The position numbers and the translations under genes are program-made. From Candidatus Saccharibacteria bacterium UBA1944 (lineage in GTDB: Bacteria > Patescibacteriota > Saccharimonadia > Saccharimonadales > Saccharimonadaceae): 54,587 bases of DNA. This document shows positions 23,087-31,895 of the stretch, piece after piece; the first letter of the stretch is position 1, and every line of letters begins with the position of its first letter. The notes under the pieces were generated by a model. It did not search any database. It had not been told where the DNA came from and was given only the letters and a program-made list of their open reading frames with translations. The stretch is from contig DDEW01000013.1 in assembly GCA_002336935.1 (NCBI GenBank), forward strand, positions 1 through 54,587, given 5' to 3'.

Positions 23087-24241
23087 ATGGATAGTGAGCT
23101 TATATACCTTGATCATGCTGCAGCTACCCCACTTGATGAGCGTGCTCTTGCGGCGATGACGCGGTATTTTAGTGATGCATTTTATAATCCAAGTAGCCCT
23201 TATGCTTTGGCGGTTGACGTCCGTCGCGATTACGAAGAAGCTAAGCACATACTGGCGATGTGCATAGGCGGTAAGGCCGATGACATTACGATAACTGCAG
23301 GCGCTACAGAGTCGATCAATCTCATGTTTGCCAGCATACGTGGTCATGTGGTGACATCGGCAATTGAGCACCACGCGGTTTTGGCAGCTGCGGCAAAGCA
23401 CGAATCCACGCTCGTACCGGTATCGAGCAAGGGCATAGTTGATCCTGCTTCAGTGGCTGATGCGATTCGCCCTGATACACAACTTGTTAGTATTGCTTTA
23501 GCGAATAACGAAATCGGAACAATTCAACCACTTCGCGAAATTGCCGAAGTAGTCCACAAAGAACGTCAACGTCGGTTTGAAGCAGGTGACGAAACTCCAC
23601 TGTATTTTCACACCGATGCTTCGCAGGGTGTAGGGCAAATTGACGTCAACGTGGCGCGACTTGGCGTGGATGCAATGACGATAAATGCTGCAAAAATATA
23701 CGGACCCAAACAAGTTGCGTTTTTGTGGGCGCAACACACGGTGCGGTTACAGCCGCTGGTTGTTGGCGGCGGCCAAGAACGAGGCTTACGCAGTGGTACC
23801 GAAAATGTAGCTGGGGTAGTAGGGTTTGCAACTGCGTTGCAGTTGGGGGTTGACCATAAAAATTCAGAAGCAAAGCGACTTGCTCGGCTTCGTGACACAC
23901 TACAAAGTGAACTGCTAAAAGCCTTTCCAGATGCGGTTGTATCTGGTCACCCCAAAAAACGTCTTCCAGGCCACCTGCACGTATCATTTGCGGGTATTGA
24001 TGCAGAGCGGCTTGTGTTCGCGCTTGAAACCCGTGGCGTGATGGTTGCGACGGGCAGCGCCTGTGCCGCCAATAAAGGTACTCGCAGTCACGTGCTCACA
24101 GCAATTGGCCTGGAGCCGTTAGTTGCCGATGGTAGCCTTCGGCTCACCCTAGGACGATTGACGAATGAGCAGACAATTAGTCGGGCAGTTGTTATACTGA
24201 TAGAGGTTATAACAAACGAAATGAATCGGAGTAGAGGGTGA
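23087..24241 (+). CDS. Cysteine desulfurase (NifS/IscS family)
   Basis: A 384-residue PLP enzyme that takes sulfur from cysteine. Seen are the N-terminal YLDHAAATPLDERAL, GATESINL, AIEHHAV, ALANNEIGTIQPL, FHTDASQGVGQI, the PLP-binding Lys in NAAKIYGPKQ, GGGQERGLRSGTEN and the catalytic Cys in GSACAANKGTRSHVL. This CAANK form of the active-site loop differs from the usual 'SACxS/T' of IscS and places it among group I NifS/IscS-like enzymes. No IscU or SufU scaffold lies beside it; instead mnmA is two genes downstream, so the likely sulfur route is to tRNA thiolation. Its stop overlaps the next gene (GTGA). Confidence 0.94.
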   Translation: MDSELIYLDHAAATPLDERALAAMTRYFSDAFYNPSSPYALAVDVRRDYEEAKHILAMCIGGKADDITITAGATESINLMFASIRGHVVTSAIEHHAVLAAAAKHESTLVPVSSKGIVDPASVADAIRPDTQLVSIALANNEIGTIQPLREIAEVVHKERQRRFEAGDETPLYFHTDASQGVGQIDVNVARLGVDAMTINAAKIYGPKQVAFLWAQHTVRLQPLVVGGGQERGLRSGTENVAGVVGFATALQLGVDHKNSEAKRLARLRDTLQSELLKAFPDAVVSGHPKKRLPGHLHVSFAGIDAERLVFALETRGVMVATGSACAANKGTRSHVLTAIGLEPLVADGSLRLTLGRLTNEQTISRAVVILIEVITNEMNRSRG

Positions 24242-24855
24242 GGTTACTAAAGACACTACTCGTTGTCGCTGTGTTATTTGCACTATTGGTGTGGGCTATT
24301 GGCTCATACCTTGCTCCTGATGCGCTTTCTCGGTGCAAGAGTGATGTCCCTACGAGTACGGAAGGTTGTACGGCTGCTGATGCAATTGTTGCAGTAAGCG
24401 GTGGTGACACGCCAGCCCGTGCTGCCGAAGCAATTCGCTTGTATCAGAACGGCTGGGGTAAGTACCTCGTATTTTCGGGTGCAGCCGCCGATAAAACTGG
24501 CCCAAGCAACGCAGCAGTGATGAAGCAACAGGCAATTGATGCAGGAGTCGATGCAAACGCTATCCTCACCGAAGAAACGTCAGAAACAACTGGTGAGAAT
24601 GCCAGTGAGACTGTGTCACTTTTCAAAAAACATAACATTCGCTCAGCAATTCTTGTTACATCAGCCTACCATCAGCGGCGATCACTGCTTGAATTTGATC
24701 GACGCGCACTTGGTGTTGACGTCCGGCCGCACCCTGTAGCTACAGACAAACAGTGGAACGGCTGGTGGTGGTTGTCGCCAACTGGATGGGCGCTGGCAAT
24801 CCCTGAACTCATACGTTCTCTTGTGCTTTCGTCTGGCGGGGTAGACCGTTCATGA
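24238..24855 (+). CDS. DUF218 (YdcF/SanA/ElyC-like) membrane-anchored protein
   Basis: A 205-residue protein with an N-terminal membrane helix (LLKTLLVVAVLFALLVWAIG) and an extracytoplasmic DUF218 domain. Family marks are ADAIVAVSGGDTPARAAEAI, VFSGAA, a TSETTGENASET loop, and ILVTSAYHQRRSLLEF with the conserved 'TSxxHxxRA' pattern. Relatives (ElyC, SanA) act in envelope and peptidoglycan-precursor homeostasis; the chemical reaction is not firmly known. It starts with GTG 24238 overlapping the desulfurase stop, and its end overlaps mnmA (ATGA), so it sits inside the sulfur-transfer operon by position rather than by evident function. Confidence 0.85.
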   Translation: MRLLKTLLVVAVLFALLVWAIGSYLAPDALSRCKSDVPTSTEGCTAADAIVAVSGGDTPARAAEAIRLYQNGWGKYLVFSGAAADKTGPSNAAVMKQQAIDAGVDANAILTEETSETTGENASETVSLFKKHNIRSAILVTSAYHQRRSLLEFDRRALGVDVRPHPVATDKQWNGWWWLSPTGWALAIPELIRSLVLSSGGVDRS

Positions 24856-25892
24856 CTCGTGTATATGTCGGTATGAGCGGCGGAGTTGATTCATCGCTCA
24901 CTGCAGCGCTGCTTGTTGAGCAAGGGTACGACGTGACGGGTGTATACATGAAAAACTGGAGCCAAGATCTCCCGGGTATGCGCTGCCCTTGGGCAGAAGA
25001 TCTAGCCGACGCTAAGCGCGTGGCGGTACAGCTTGGCATAGATTTTAAGGTATTTGATTTTGAGAAAGAATATAAACAGCACGTGGTTGATTATATGATT
25101 GATGAATACCAAGCTGGGCGTACACCAAACCCCGACATCATGTGCAATCAAGAAGTCAAATTTAAGTTGTTCTTGCACGCTGCCCTTAGCGATGGTGCCG
25201 ACATGATTGCAACGGGGCACTATGCACGAACAGAAAACGGTGTGCTCATGCGCGCCAAAGATAGTCAAAAAGACCAAACGTACTTTTTGTATCGAGTCAC
25301 TAAAGACGCGCTGGAGCAGACGCTTTTTCCGCTAGGTAACTATACTAAAGCAGAGGTGCGTACAATGGCAAAAGAGCGAGGGCTCTACACTGCAGCTAAA
25401 AAAGAGAGTATGGGCGTGTGCTTCGTTGGTGCGGTGGGGATGCGTGAATTCTTGAGCCAGTATGTGACAACACGGCCAGGCGATATCATCGATAAGCTAA
25501 CGGGCAACATATTAGGACGTCATGATGGTGCAATTTTTTTTACTCTCGGCCAACGCCATGGCCTCGACATTGGTGGTGGGCTACCCTATTATGTTGTAGG
25601 CAAAAATATGGATAAGAACGAAGTGTATGTGAGCACTCAGCTTCATGATGAGGCTATGTGGCGTAAAGAACTTGAACTTGGTTTGGCACATTGGATTGGT
25701 GAAGAGCCGAGTGCAGGCGAGTACGATGTGCGAGTTCGCCATAGGGCTCCACTAGTGAGTGGGCTACTCGCAAAGACACAGGACGGCTTTCATATTATCA
25801 TGAGCGAAGCGCAGCGAGCAGCAACCGCTGGTCAGTCTGTCGTTATCTACCGTGGCGATGAGTGCATGGGCGGAGGTATTTTACAGGGCTGA
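24852..25892 (+). CDS. mnmA: tRNA-specific 2-thiouridylase MnmA
   Basis: A 346-residue ATP-dependent enzyme that puts sulfur on U34 of Lys, Glu and Gln tRNAs. Motifs: PP-loop VGMSGGVDSSLTAALL, the catalytic Cys in NPDIMCNQEVKF, GADMIATGHYAR, KDQTYFLYRV, the second (persulfide) Cys in GVCFVGAVGMREFL, and the C-terminal beta-barrel with FFTLGQRHGLDIGGGLPYYV. The length is close to the usual 360. It begins within the DUF218 gene's stop (ATGA) and should receive sulfur from the desulfurase encoded upstream. trhO at 45.65 kb acts on the same tRNA position. Confidence 0.96.
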   Translation: MTRVYVGMSGGVDSSLTAALLVEQGYDVTGVYMKNWSQDLPGMRCPWAEDLADAKRVAVQLGIDFKVFDFEKEYKQHVVDYMIDEYQAGRTPNPDIMCNQEVKFKLFLHAALSDGADMIATGHYARTENGVLMRAKDSQKDQTYFLYRVTKDALEQTLFPLGNYTKAEVRTMAKERGLYTAAKKESMGVCFVGAVGMREFLSQYVTTRPGDIIDKLTGNILGRHDGAIFFTLGQRHGLDIGGGLPYYVVGKNMDKNEVYVSTQLHDEAMWRKELELGLAHWIGEEPSAGEYDVRVRHRAPLVSGLLAKTQDGFHIIMSEAQRAATAGQSVVIYRGDECMGGGILQG

Positions 25893-26123
25893 TTCGTGCG
25901 CTTGCAGCCACCGCTTCACTCTATCGGTTTGCCACGTGTTCATGCCTAGATCACCATGGTAAAACATGGCAGCACAACGGGTAGCTAGTTTTCCAAGCCG
26001 GCCTTTTTTTGCTAAAATCCATTCTCGTTCGCGGGCTAGTTTTTCGAGCAATGCTCTGTCGTAAGCGGCAGCTGCTTCTGGTCCGCGCAGATGTTCGGCT
26101 GGTGATAAGTCAAAAGTGTTCAT
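25881..26123 (-). CDS. Hypothetical 80-residue basic protein
   Basis: A small helical protein (MNTFDLSPAEHLRGPEAAAA...) with a charged central segment and a Trp/His-containing tail (MFYHGDLGMNTWQTDRVKRW). No signal, membrane helix or known motif. The start at 26123 is chosen because a full-consensus promoter lies directly upstream; an open frame to 26165 would begin inside the -35 box. The stop overlaps the end of mnmA by 12 nt on the opposite strand. Function unknown; the very strong promoter suggests abundant expression. Confidence 0.7.
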   Translation of the reverse strand: MNTFDLSPAEHLRGPEAAAAYDRALLEKLAREREWILAKKGRLGKLATRCAAMFYHGDLGMNTWQTDRVKRWLQAHESAL

Positions 26124-26136
26124 AGGTAGTAGCAAG

Positions 26137-26165
26137 ATTATAGAGTCTTTTTGGTGGGTTGTCAA
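26137..26165 (-). promoter_or_regulatory. Full-consensus promoter of the 80-residue gene
   Basis: On the minus strand TTGACA (26160-26165), exactly 17 nt, then TATAAT (26137-26142): a perfect sigma70-type consensus. The start site should fall about 7 nt before ATG 26123. Confidence 0.8.
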
Positions 26166-26189
26166 TAATTCTCCTCGAGGTAGCTATGA

Positions 26190-26195
26190 TATAAT
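26190..26195 (+). promoter_or_regulatory. -10 box of alaS
   Basis: TATAAT ends 7 nt before ATG 26203. No good -35 is visible, and the box is 25 nt from the divergent consensus promoter. Confidence 0.55.
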
Positions 26196-26202
26196 GGTGC
26201 CT

Positions 26203-28083
26203 ATGAATGCCCAAGAAATACGCAATGCCTATCTTCAATTCTACAAAGAGCGTGGTCACGAAATTGTTCCACGTGCCCAACTAGTATTGAGTGGTGACCC
26301 CACGACGCTCTTTACAGGGAGCGGAATGCAGCCGATGATTCCATATCTGCTTGGGGAAACGCACCCAAAAGGCGTTCGTATTGCCGATAGTCAAACATGT
26401 TTACGAGCCCAAGATATCGATGACATTGGCGACAATCGCCATACGACGTTTTTTGAGATGCTTGGTAACTGGAGTTTGGGCGATTACTTTAAAGAGCAGC
26501 AAATTGAATGGATGTTCGAATTCCTCACTGAAGTCGTTGGGCTTGATGCAAGTAAGCTGTACGTTACCTGCTACATTGGGGCGCCTGAGTATGGTATCCC
26601 TAAAGATACCGAAGCGGCTGGGGTATGGGCGCGATTATTTGCATCAAAAAACCTTAGCAACGGTCAGGCAGATATAGGCAGTGAAGCGGCTGGCTATGCC
26701 CGTGGCATGAAAGAAGGCGAGCGGATTTTCTATTACGACGGTAGTAAAAACTGGTGGAGTCGTAACGGCGCTCCCGAAAATACACCGATTGGCGACCCGT
26801 GCGGTCCCGATAGCGAAATGTTCTACGAGTTTGATATACCGCACAATCCTGAATTCGGCGAGTATTGCCACCCCAACTGTGATTGCGGGCGGTTTATGGA
26901 AGTGGGCAACAACGTGTTTATGGCCTACAAAAAAGTAGCTGATGGCAAATTTGAGCCACTCGAAAAACCTAACATCGACCATGGTTCGGGCCTTGAGCGT
27001 ATTGCTGCTGCACAGCTCAATGACCCAGATGTTTTCAAAATCAGCCTCATGTGGCCAATTATCGACAAGTTACAGCAAATTAGTGGTAAAAAGTACGAAA
27101 GCCATACCGAGAGTATGCGTGTTATTGCCGACCACCTGCGCGCTGCTACTTTTTTGGCAGTCGATGGCTGTGTGCCAAGCAACAAAGAGCAAGGGTATGT
27201 CATGCGCCGCTTGTTGCGCCGCGCCATTCGTTATAGCTTCGACCTTGGTGTTGAGCAAAACTTCTTACAAGAAGTAGTGCCGGTGATTGCCGACATGTAT
27301 GAAGCTGATTTCCCTGAAGTTAAAGCACAGCGCGAGCAGGTGATTGCAACGCTGGTAAAGGAAGAAAAAGTCTTCCGCCAGACGCTGCGTAATGGTATTA
27401 AACAGATGCAAAAGTTTGCCAAAGATGGCCTAACGGGCGCAGAACTATTTATGTTGTACGATACCTATGGATTCCCGGTAGAATTGTCGGCTGAAGAAGC
27501 GTTTACACAGGGGATTGCATTGCCAGCTGATTGGCGCGAGCAGTTCGATGCCAAAATGAAAGAACAGCGTGAGCGGAGCCAAACGGCGCAAAAGGGTACC
27601 TTTAAAGGTGGGCTTGAGGGTCATGATGATATTCACTTGAAGTATCACACCGGTACGCACTTACTATACAAGGCGCTGCGTACTGTCCTTGGTGATCATG
27701 TCGTGCAACGTGGCAGTAACATTACAACCGAGCGTTTACGGTTTGACTTTAGTCACCCCGAAAAGATGACTCCTGAGCAATTGAGCCGGGTTGAGCAAAT
27801 GGTTAACGATGCTATTGCGGCTGACTATCCCATGAACTGGAAGGAATACCCTACCGATGAGGCCTTTGCCAAGGGGGCGTTAGGCGCATTTGGCGATAAA
27901 TACGGCGATACAGTCAAGGTGTATTCTGCGGGCGACCCCCAGCAGCCCTATAGTTTTGAGATTTGCGGAGGTCCCCATGTTGAGCACACCGGCCAGCTAG
28001 GAGAAGGCGGTAAAAAATTCGTTATCACCAAAGAAGAAGCAAGCAGTGCGGGTATTCGCCGTATCAAGGCAGTACTGCGCTAA
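26203..28083 (+). CDS. alaS: Alanyl-tRNA synthetase lacking the C-Ala domain
   Basis: A class II synthetase of 626 residues, against about 875 in most bacteria. The catalytic domain is complete (RNAYLQFYKERGHEIVPRAQ, FTGSGMQPMIPYLLG, FFEMLGNWSLGDYFK, GSGLERIAA), followed by tRNA-recognition helices (SMRVIADHLRAATF, MRRLLRRAIRYSF) and the editing domain with the four-ligand zinc site (HTGTHLL and CGGPHVEHTG). The polypeptide stops right after ASSAGIRRIKAVLR, so the coiled-coil oligomerisation and C-Ala module is absent. The convergent gene begins 2 nt later, leaving no room for a lost tail. In other organisms C-Ala joins aminoacylation to editing, so this form probably works as a monomer. The start at 26203 fits the -10 box. 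Confidence 0.95.
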   Translation: MNAQEIRNAYLQFYKERGHEIVPRAQLVLSGDPTTLFTGSGMQPMIPYLLGETHPKGVRIADSQTCLRAQDIDDIGDNRHTTFFEMLGNWSLGDYFKEQQIEWMFEFLTEVVGLDASKLYVTCYIGAPEYGIPKDTEAAGVWARLFASKNLSNGQADIGSEAAGYARGMKEGERIFYYDGSKNWWSRNGAPENTPIGDPCGPDSEMFYEFDIPHNPEFGEYCHPNCDCGRFMEVGNNVFMAYKKVADGKFEPLEKPNIDHGSGLERIAAAQLNDPDVFKISLMWPIIDKLQQISGKKYESHTESMRVIADHLRAATFLAVDGCVPSNKEQGYVMRRLLRRAIRYSFDLGVEQNFLQEVVPVIADMYEADFPEVKAQREQVIATLVKEEKVFRQTLRNGIKQMQKFAKDGLTGAELFMLYDTYGFPVELSAEEAFTQGIALPADWREQFDAKMKEQRERSQTAQKGTFKGGLEGHDDIHLKYHTGTHLLYKALRTVLGDHVVQRGSNITTERLRFDFSHPEKMTPEQLSRVEQMVNDAIAADYPMNWKEYPTDEAFAKGALGAFGDKYGDTVKVYSAGDPQQPYSFEICGGPHVEHTGQLGEGGKKFVITKEEASSAGIRRIKAVLR

Positions 28084-28085
28084 CG

Positions 28086-28958
28086 TTATAAACTATCTAA
28101 ATAGTCATGAATGCCCTTAGAGAGCAGCTCGGCTGCGGCATCTTCGCCACCTGGTATGCCGACGATTTGTAGTTCACCAGTAGCGGGGTTGTGAAAGTAA
28201 GCCGAGTACTCAGCTGGTTTACCAGGGTGAAGCTCTACTCGGCAGGTTATGGGAATTTCACTGCCTGGTTGGGCCCCGAGTACATGGATTTTGTTGCGAC
28301 GCGTCACAGTATATGACGGATCAATATGGTAAGGGAAATCAAGTGTTGCAAAGTGGAATGTTTCCCCGTTAGCCGTTACCGTTCCTAGGGTAACGCCTTC
28401 ATCTTCTACCACATCACCATCGGGTGTGCCCACCAGAATAGAATGGGTATAGGAGCGAATATGCTCCGTTGGCTCCGCGTGCTCATTAATGGTGTCCTGA
28501 AGAGCGCGTAGCATCAGCTCGTCGTCTATATCGATGCGATTCATATAGGCGAACTCTGGTCGCATGACGGAAGTTTGCAGTACGTTTTGCACATAGCCAA
28601 GGGCATCGCGATTGTCTACCATACCGCCACCTGGCCCAGATATCGTCCATAGTTCATGATGACCATTTTTTGCCATAGTAAGAGCCGAAGTGTCACTAGT
28701 GATGGTGATGTAACCGTCAAGCTGGCTGTTCTCATAGATTGCTTTTGCAAACAGCGATTCGTTTGCGGCGCACTTACTTGGTACACCCGAGTAACGAACT
28801 TCTTGATAGGTTGGCGAGGTTCGGAATTGGAGCTCCTCGTAGGCATTGCAAAGGAGCGTTTCAAGGGTTGGCTGCGTAGGTGTTGGATCGCGCGTTATCA
28901 TAGTAACTATTATAGCATAAACTAGCACAAAAAGCAATATTTTGGGGATTTTTACCAT
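28086..28958 (-). CDS. Secreted or membrane-anchored hypothetical protein
   Basis: A 290-residue protein with an N-terminal signal or anchor (KIPKILLFVLVYAIIVTMIT) and a predicted extracytoplasmic domain. No lipobox Cys directly follows the helix. The mature part has alternating polar beta-like segments (DGYITITSDTSALTMAKN, HHELWTISGPGGGMVDN) and two or three Cys. I do not recognise a family. It is transcribed toward alaS with stops only 2 nt apart and divergently from the PilM-like gene, whose promoter region it shares. Genes next to pilM are often pilus-related, but nothing in the sequence shows this here. Confidence 0.7.
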   Translation of the reverse strand: MVKIPKILLFVLVYAIIVTMITRDPTPTQPTLETLLCNAYEELQFRTSPTYQEVRYSGVPSKCAANESLFAKAIYENSQLDGYITITSDTSALTMAKNGHHELWTISGPGGGMVDNRDALGYVQNVLQTSVMRPEFAYMNRIDIDDELMLRALQDTINEHAEPTEHIRSYTHSILVGTPDGDVVEDEGVTLGTVTANGETFHFATLDFPYHIDPSYTVTRRNKIHVLGAQPGSEIPITCRVELHPGKPAEYSAYFHNPATGELQIVGIPGGEDAAAELLSKGIHDYLDSL

Positions 28959-28972
28959 TAGCTCTTTTGTTG

Positions 28973-28978
28973 TATAAT
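28973..28978 (+). promoter_or_regulatory. -10 box of the PilM-like operon
   Basis: TATAAT ends 10 nt before ATG 28989 and covers the upstream in-frame ATG at 28977, which argues against that start. Confidence 0.55.
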
Positions 28979-28988
28979 GACAATATCT

Positions 28989-30251
28989 ATGGTTTTCGAA
29001 AAATTCCTGAACAAAGCCAACACTCCAGATCCCGACTATCTAGTGGGTCTTGATATTGGCACCGAGTATGTCAAAGCACTGATTGCGCATGTTGAGGGTG
29101 ATCAGATTGAAATTAAGGGTGTGGGAAGAGCGCGGCAAGAACTTGGCGATATGCACCAGGGAGCCATTGCTGACATTGCTGGCGTAGTACGCAACTGTGA
29201 AGCGGCCCTAAGTGAAGCCGAAGAGCAGGCTGGATTGCAGGCAAAACGGTGTGTTATTGGAATCGCCGGCGAGCTGGTAAAGGGTGTGACAAACACTATT
29301 CGCTATCGTCGCCCGCAGCCAGATCGTCCGCTCGACGAGGCTGAAATGGAGTTTATCATTGAGAAGGTACAAGACCGTGCTGCCGCAAAGGCGCAAAAGC
29401 AAATTGCGCTTGAAACAGGTAATGATGATGTTGAAGTGAAGCTCGTTAATAGTGCACTGGTGAGTATTCATATTGATGGCTACAAAATTAGCAACCCGAT
29501 AGGCTTTCAGGGCAAAGATGTGGCGGTGCAAATATATACCGCTTTCGCCCCCATGGTGCACATTGGCGCGTTAGAGCGGGTGGCCGATGAACTAGCACTT
29601 GAGCTGATTGCCGTTGCTGCCGAGCCGTTTGCGGTGAGCCGGAGTGTGCTCGGTACCGATACGAATAGCTCATTTACTGCGATTCTTGCTGACGTAGGCG
29701 GTGGCACAACTGATATTGCTGTGGTGAATGATGGTGGTGTGGAAGGGACGAAAATGTTTGGCATTGGGGGACGTAGCTTCACTAATACCATCGCGAGCGA
29801 GCTGACGATTGGCTATGAAGATGCCGAAAAGTTGAAGGTAAACATCGACAATGAGCAGGTGAAAGAGTCGGTTAAAAAAGATGTTGAAAAGGCCGTCGAC
29901 AAAACACTTGAAGTGTGGCTGGCGGGTGTCGAGCTGGCACTTGGTGAATTTGATAGTGTTGACCATTTGCCGCCGCGCATACTGCTATGTGGCGGTGGCG
30001 CAAGCCTCAAAAAGCTGGTCCAAGCACTAGAGAAACGCGAGTGGTATAAAGATTTGCCATTTACGAAGCGGCCAACGGTAACCCACATAAAGCCCAAAGA
30101 TGTCGTGGGAATTACCGATAGTTCAGGTAAAGCAAGCGACCATACCTTTATCACCGCAATGGGGCTCTTAAGAGTAGGCTATGATACAATGATAGGCACG
30201 ACGGATGCTGATTCCATCAAGGAAAAACTTAACCGGATGCTTCGAATATAG
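28989..30251 (+). CDS. PilM/FtsA-like actin-fold ATPase
   Basis: A 420-residue protein of the actin/Hsp70 superfamily, PilM/FtsA branch. The phosphate-1 loop is VGLDIGTEYVKALIAHVEGD, the phosphate-2 loop ILADVGGGTTDIAVVNDGG, and the adenosine loop ILLCGGGASLKKL. The FtsA/PilM inserted subdomain is visible at about residues 85-170 (GELVKGVTNTIRYRR...). PilM sits on the inner face of the membrane and links the type IV pilus motor to PilN. The FtsA tail helix for membrane binding is absent, favouring PilM, although both readings remain possible. It is the first gene of a run with the baseplate-J-like gene, ruvX and mltG. The start at 28989 follows the -10 box. Confidence 0.85.
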   Translation: MVFEKFLNKANTPDPDYLVGLDIGTEYVKALIAHVEGDQIEIKGVGRARQELGDMHQGAIADIAGVVRNCEAALSEAEEQAGLQAKRCVIGIAGELVKGVTNTIRYRRPQPDRPLDEAEMEFIIEKVQDRAAAKAQKQIALETGNDDVEVKLVNSALVSIHIDGYKISNPIGFQGKDVAVQIYTAFAPMVHIGALERVADELALELIAVAAEPFAVSRSVLGTDTNSSFTAILADVGGGTTDIAVVNDGGVEGTKMFGIGGRSFTNTIASELTIGYEDAEKLKVNIDNEQVKESVKKDVEKAVDKTLEVWLAGVELALGEFDSVDHLPPRILLCGGGASLKKLVQALEKREWYKDLPFTKRPTVTHIKPKDVVGITDSSGKASDHTFITAMGLLRVGYDTMIGTTDADSIKEKLNRMLRI

Positions 30252-30254
30252 GGT

Positions 30255-31895
30255 ATGCAAAAAGATGTTATTTATATCGATGTCGAAGACGATATTACCG
30301 CGATAATCGGTAAAGTTAAGGCTGCCGAGCACAAAATTGTCGCCCTGGTGCCACCCAAACGTATTGGTGCGATTCAGAGTGCCGTAAACCTGAAACTCGT
30401 TCATCGCGCTGCCGAACAAGTAGATAAGCGGCTGGTCATTATCAGCAACAATGCAGCACTCATGGCGCTGGCTGGCTCTGCAGGAATCCCTGTATCAAAA
30501 AATCTCCAAAGCAAACCCGAACTTGCCGAAATTCCGGCGCTTGATATTGACGACGAAGATGTGATTGATGGCGCAGAATTACCGGTTGGCGAGCATGTTG
30601 TGGCTGCCGAGAAAGCGGTGGATGATGCGGTATCGCCGGCTGTTGGTGCTGCCGCTGTTGCTGCGAGCGAAAATCCAGCGAGGGCACCCGAGCTGCGTGC
30701 GAAAGAACCCCTTGCTGCTGCGGCAAGCAAAGTGAAGGTGCCCAATTTCGACACCTTTCGCAAGAAGTTCTTCTTGATTGCCCTTGGCGTATTGCTCTTG
30801 ATTGGAACGTTGGTATGGGCGCTTGTGTTTGCGCCAAGCACGCGTGTTATTGTAACAGCACGCACCACCGATGCTGCGCTCAGCAGTAAAGTATTGTTGG
30901 GTGATTCGCTAAAAACTGACCTCAAGGCCGGTACCATTACATCGCTTACAAAAACTCTTAAAAAAGATGTATCGGTGCCATTCACTGCAACAGGCAAAAA
31001 GGACGTCGGTGAAAAAGCTACGGGAACAGTAACCTACACTAATGCTGATTTTGGAGCGGTGACTATCCCGGCTGGTTCAACACTTACATCGGCTAATAGT
31101 GGGTTACAATATGTCACTACCAGCGCCGTTACTGTTCCAAAAGGAAGTTGCTCCAATGTATTTAACTGCAAACCGGGGACTGCATCTGGTTCAGTAGTCG
31201 CTGCAGAGAGCGGCACGAAATATAACGGCGACACAGGATCACTATCTGGCGCTGGCGTCAGCGCGGCTTTTGCTGGACCGACCAGCGGCGGTACTACACG
31301 AGAAGTAACCGTGGTATCACAGGAAGACGTAGATAAAATTTCTGGCGACGTGGCCAAAGCTGATGTATCTGAAACGACGAAAAAAGAGCTAGTCGCGCAG
31401 TTTGGATCGGATTACGTTATACTAGATGCCACGTTTAAGGCAGATAAGGGTGAGGTCAAGCCGAATCCAGCGGTTGGCGCCGAAGCGACAGACGGTAAGG
31501 GAGCTCTAAGCGGCGCAGTAACCTATAGTCTGACTGCGCTTCCCAAGGCAGAAATAGGTAAATACCTTGATGGCTACTTTGCCCAGCAAATTGATGGACG
31601 CACTAACCAAAAGGTTTACTCAAATGGACTTAAGGAAGTCTCGTTCACTAACATTGGTGCAGCTGAAAAAGGATTTTCTGCCAATATTGCCACCAATGGC
31701 AAAATAGGCCCAAAGATTGACGAAAAAGCCCTCAAAGATTTTGCAAAGGGTAAGCGCTACGGTGAAATCCAAACACACGTTCAGCAAATTGATGGCGTTG
31801 ACAGTGTCGATGTGAAGTTTGCGCCGTTTTGGGTAAGCAAAGCACCTAATGATGCAAATAAGATTAAGATTGAGTTCAAAGTAAATGGCGCATAA
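30255..31895 (+). CDS. Baseplate-J-like / PilN-position membrane protein
   Basis: A 546-residue protein in three parts. Residues 1-100 form an alpha/beta domain (DVIYIDVEDDITAIIGKVKA, KRLVIISNNAALMALAGSAG) that resembles a small nucleotide-binding-like fold. An Ala/Pro/Glu-rich linker leads to one membrane helix (FFLIALGVLLLIGTLVWALV, about 172-192). The external part contains a segment of the baseplate J/gp47 type (ATGTVTYTN, then IPAGSTLTSANSGLQYVTTS) and several Thr/Gly-rich beta modules. It starts 3 nt after the PilM-like gene and its stop lies inside ruvX. A partner spanning the membrane next to PilM would fit the place of PilN/PilO, but the fold is different. The role is inferred from position only. 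Confidence 0.75.
   Translation: MQKDVIYIDVEDDITAIIGKVKAAEHKIVALVPPKRIGAIQSAVNLKLVHRAAEQVDKRLVIISNNAALMALAGSAGIPVSKNLQSKPELAEIPALDIDDEDVIDGAELPVGEHVVAAEKAVDDAVSPAVGAAAVAASENPARAPELRAKEPLAAAASKVKVPNFDTFRKKFFLIALGVLLLIGTLVWALVFAPSTRVIVTARTTDAALSSKVLLGDSLKTDLKAGTITSLTKTLKKDVSVPFTATGKKDVGEKATGTVTYTNADFGAVTIPAGSTLTSANSGLQYVTTSAVTVPKGSCSNVFNCKPGTASGSVVAAESGTKYNGDTGSLSGAGVSAAFAGPTSGGTTREVTVVSQEDVDKISGDVAKADVSETTKKELVAQFGSDYVILDATFKADKGEVKPNPAVGAEATDGKGALSGAVTYSLTALPKAEIGKYLDGYFAQQIDGRTNQKVYSNGLKEVSFTNIGAAEKGFSANIATNGKIGPKIDEKALKDFAKGKRYGEIQTHVQQIDGVDSVDVKFAPFWVSKAPNDANKIKIEFKVNGA

Noticed and set aside
26203..28083. AlaRS shortened by a frameshift
   Set aside because: After the stop there is no remaining C-Ala sequence in any frame; the convergent gene fills the space. 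The short form appears to be real.
30255..31895. A contractile injection system or phage tail from the baseplate-J-like segment
   Set aside because: No sheath, tube, spike or other baseplate gene is present. The protein has a membrane helix and sits with a PilM homologue.
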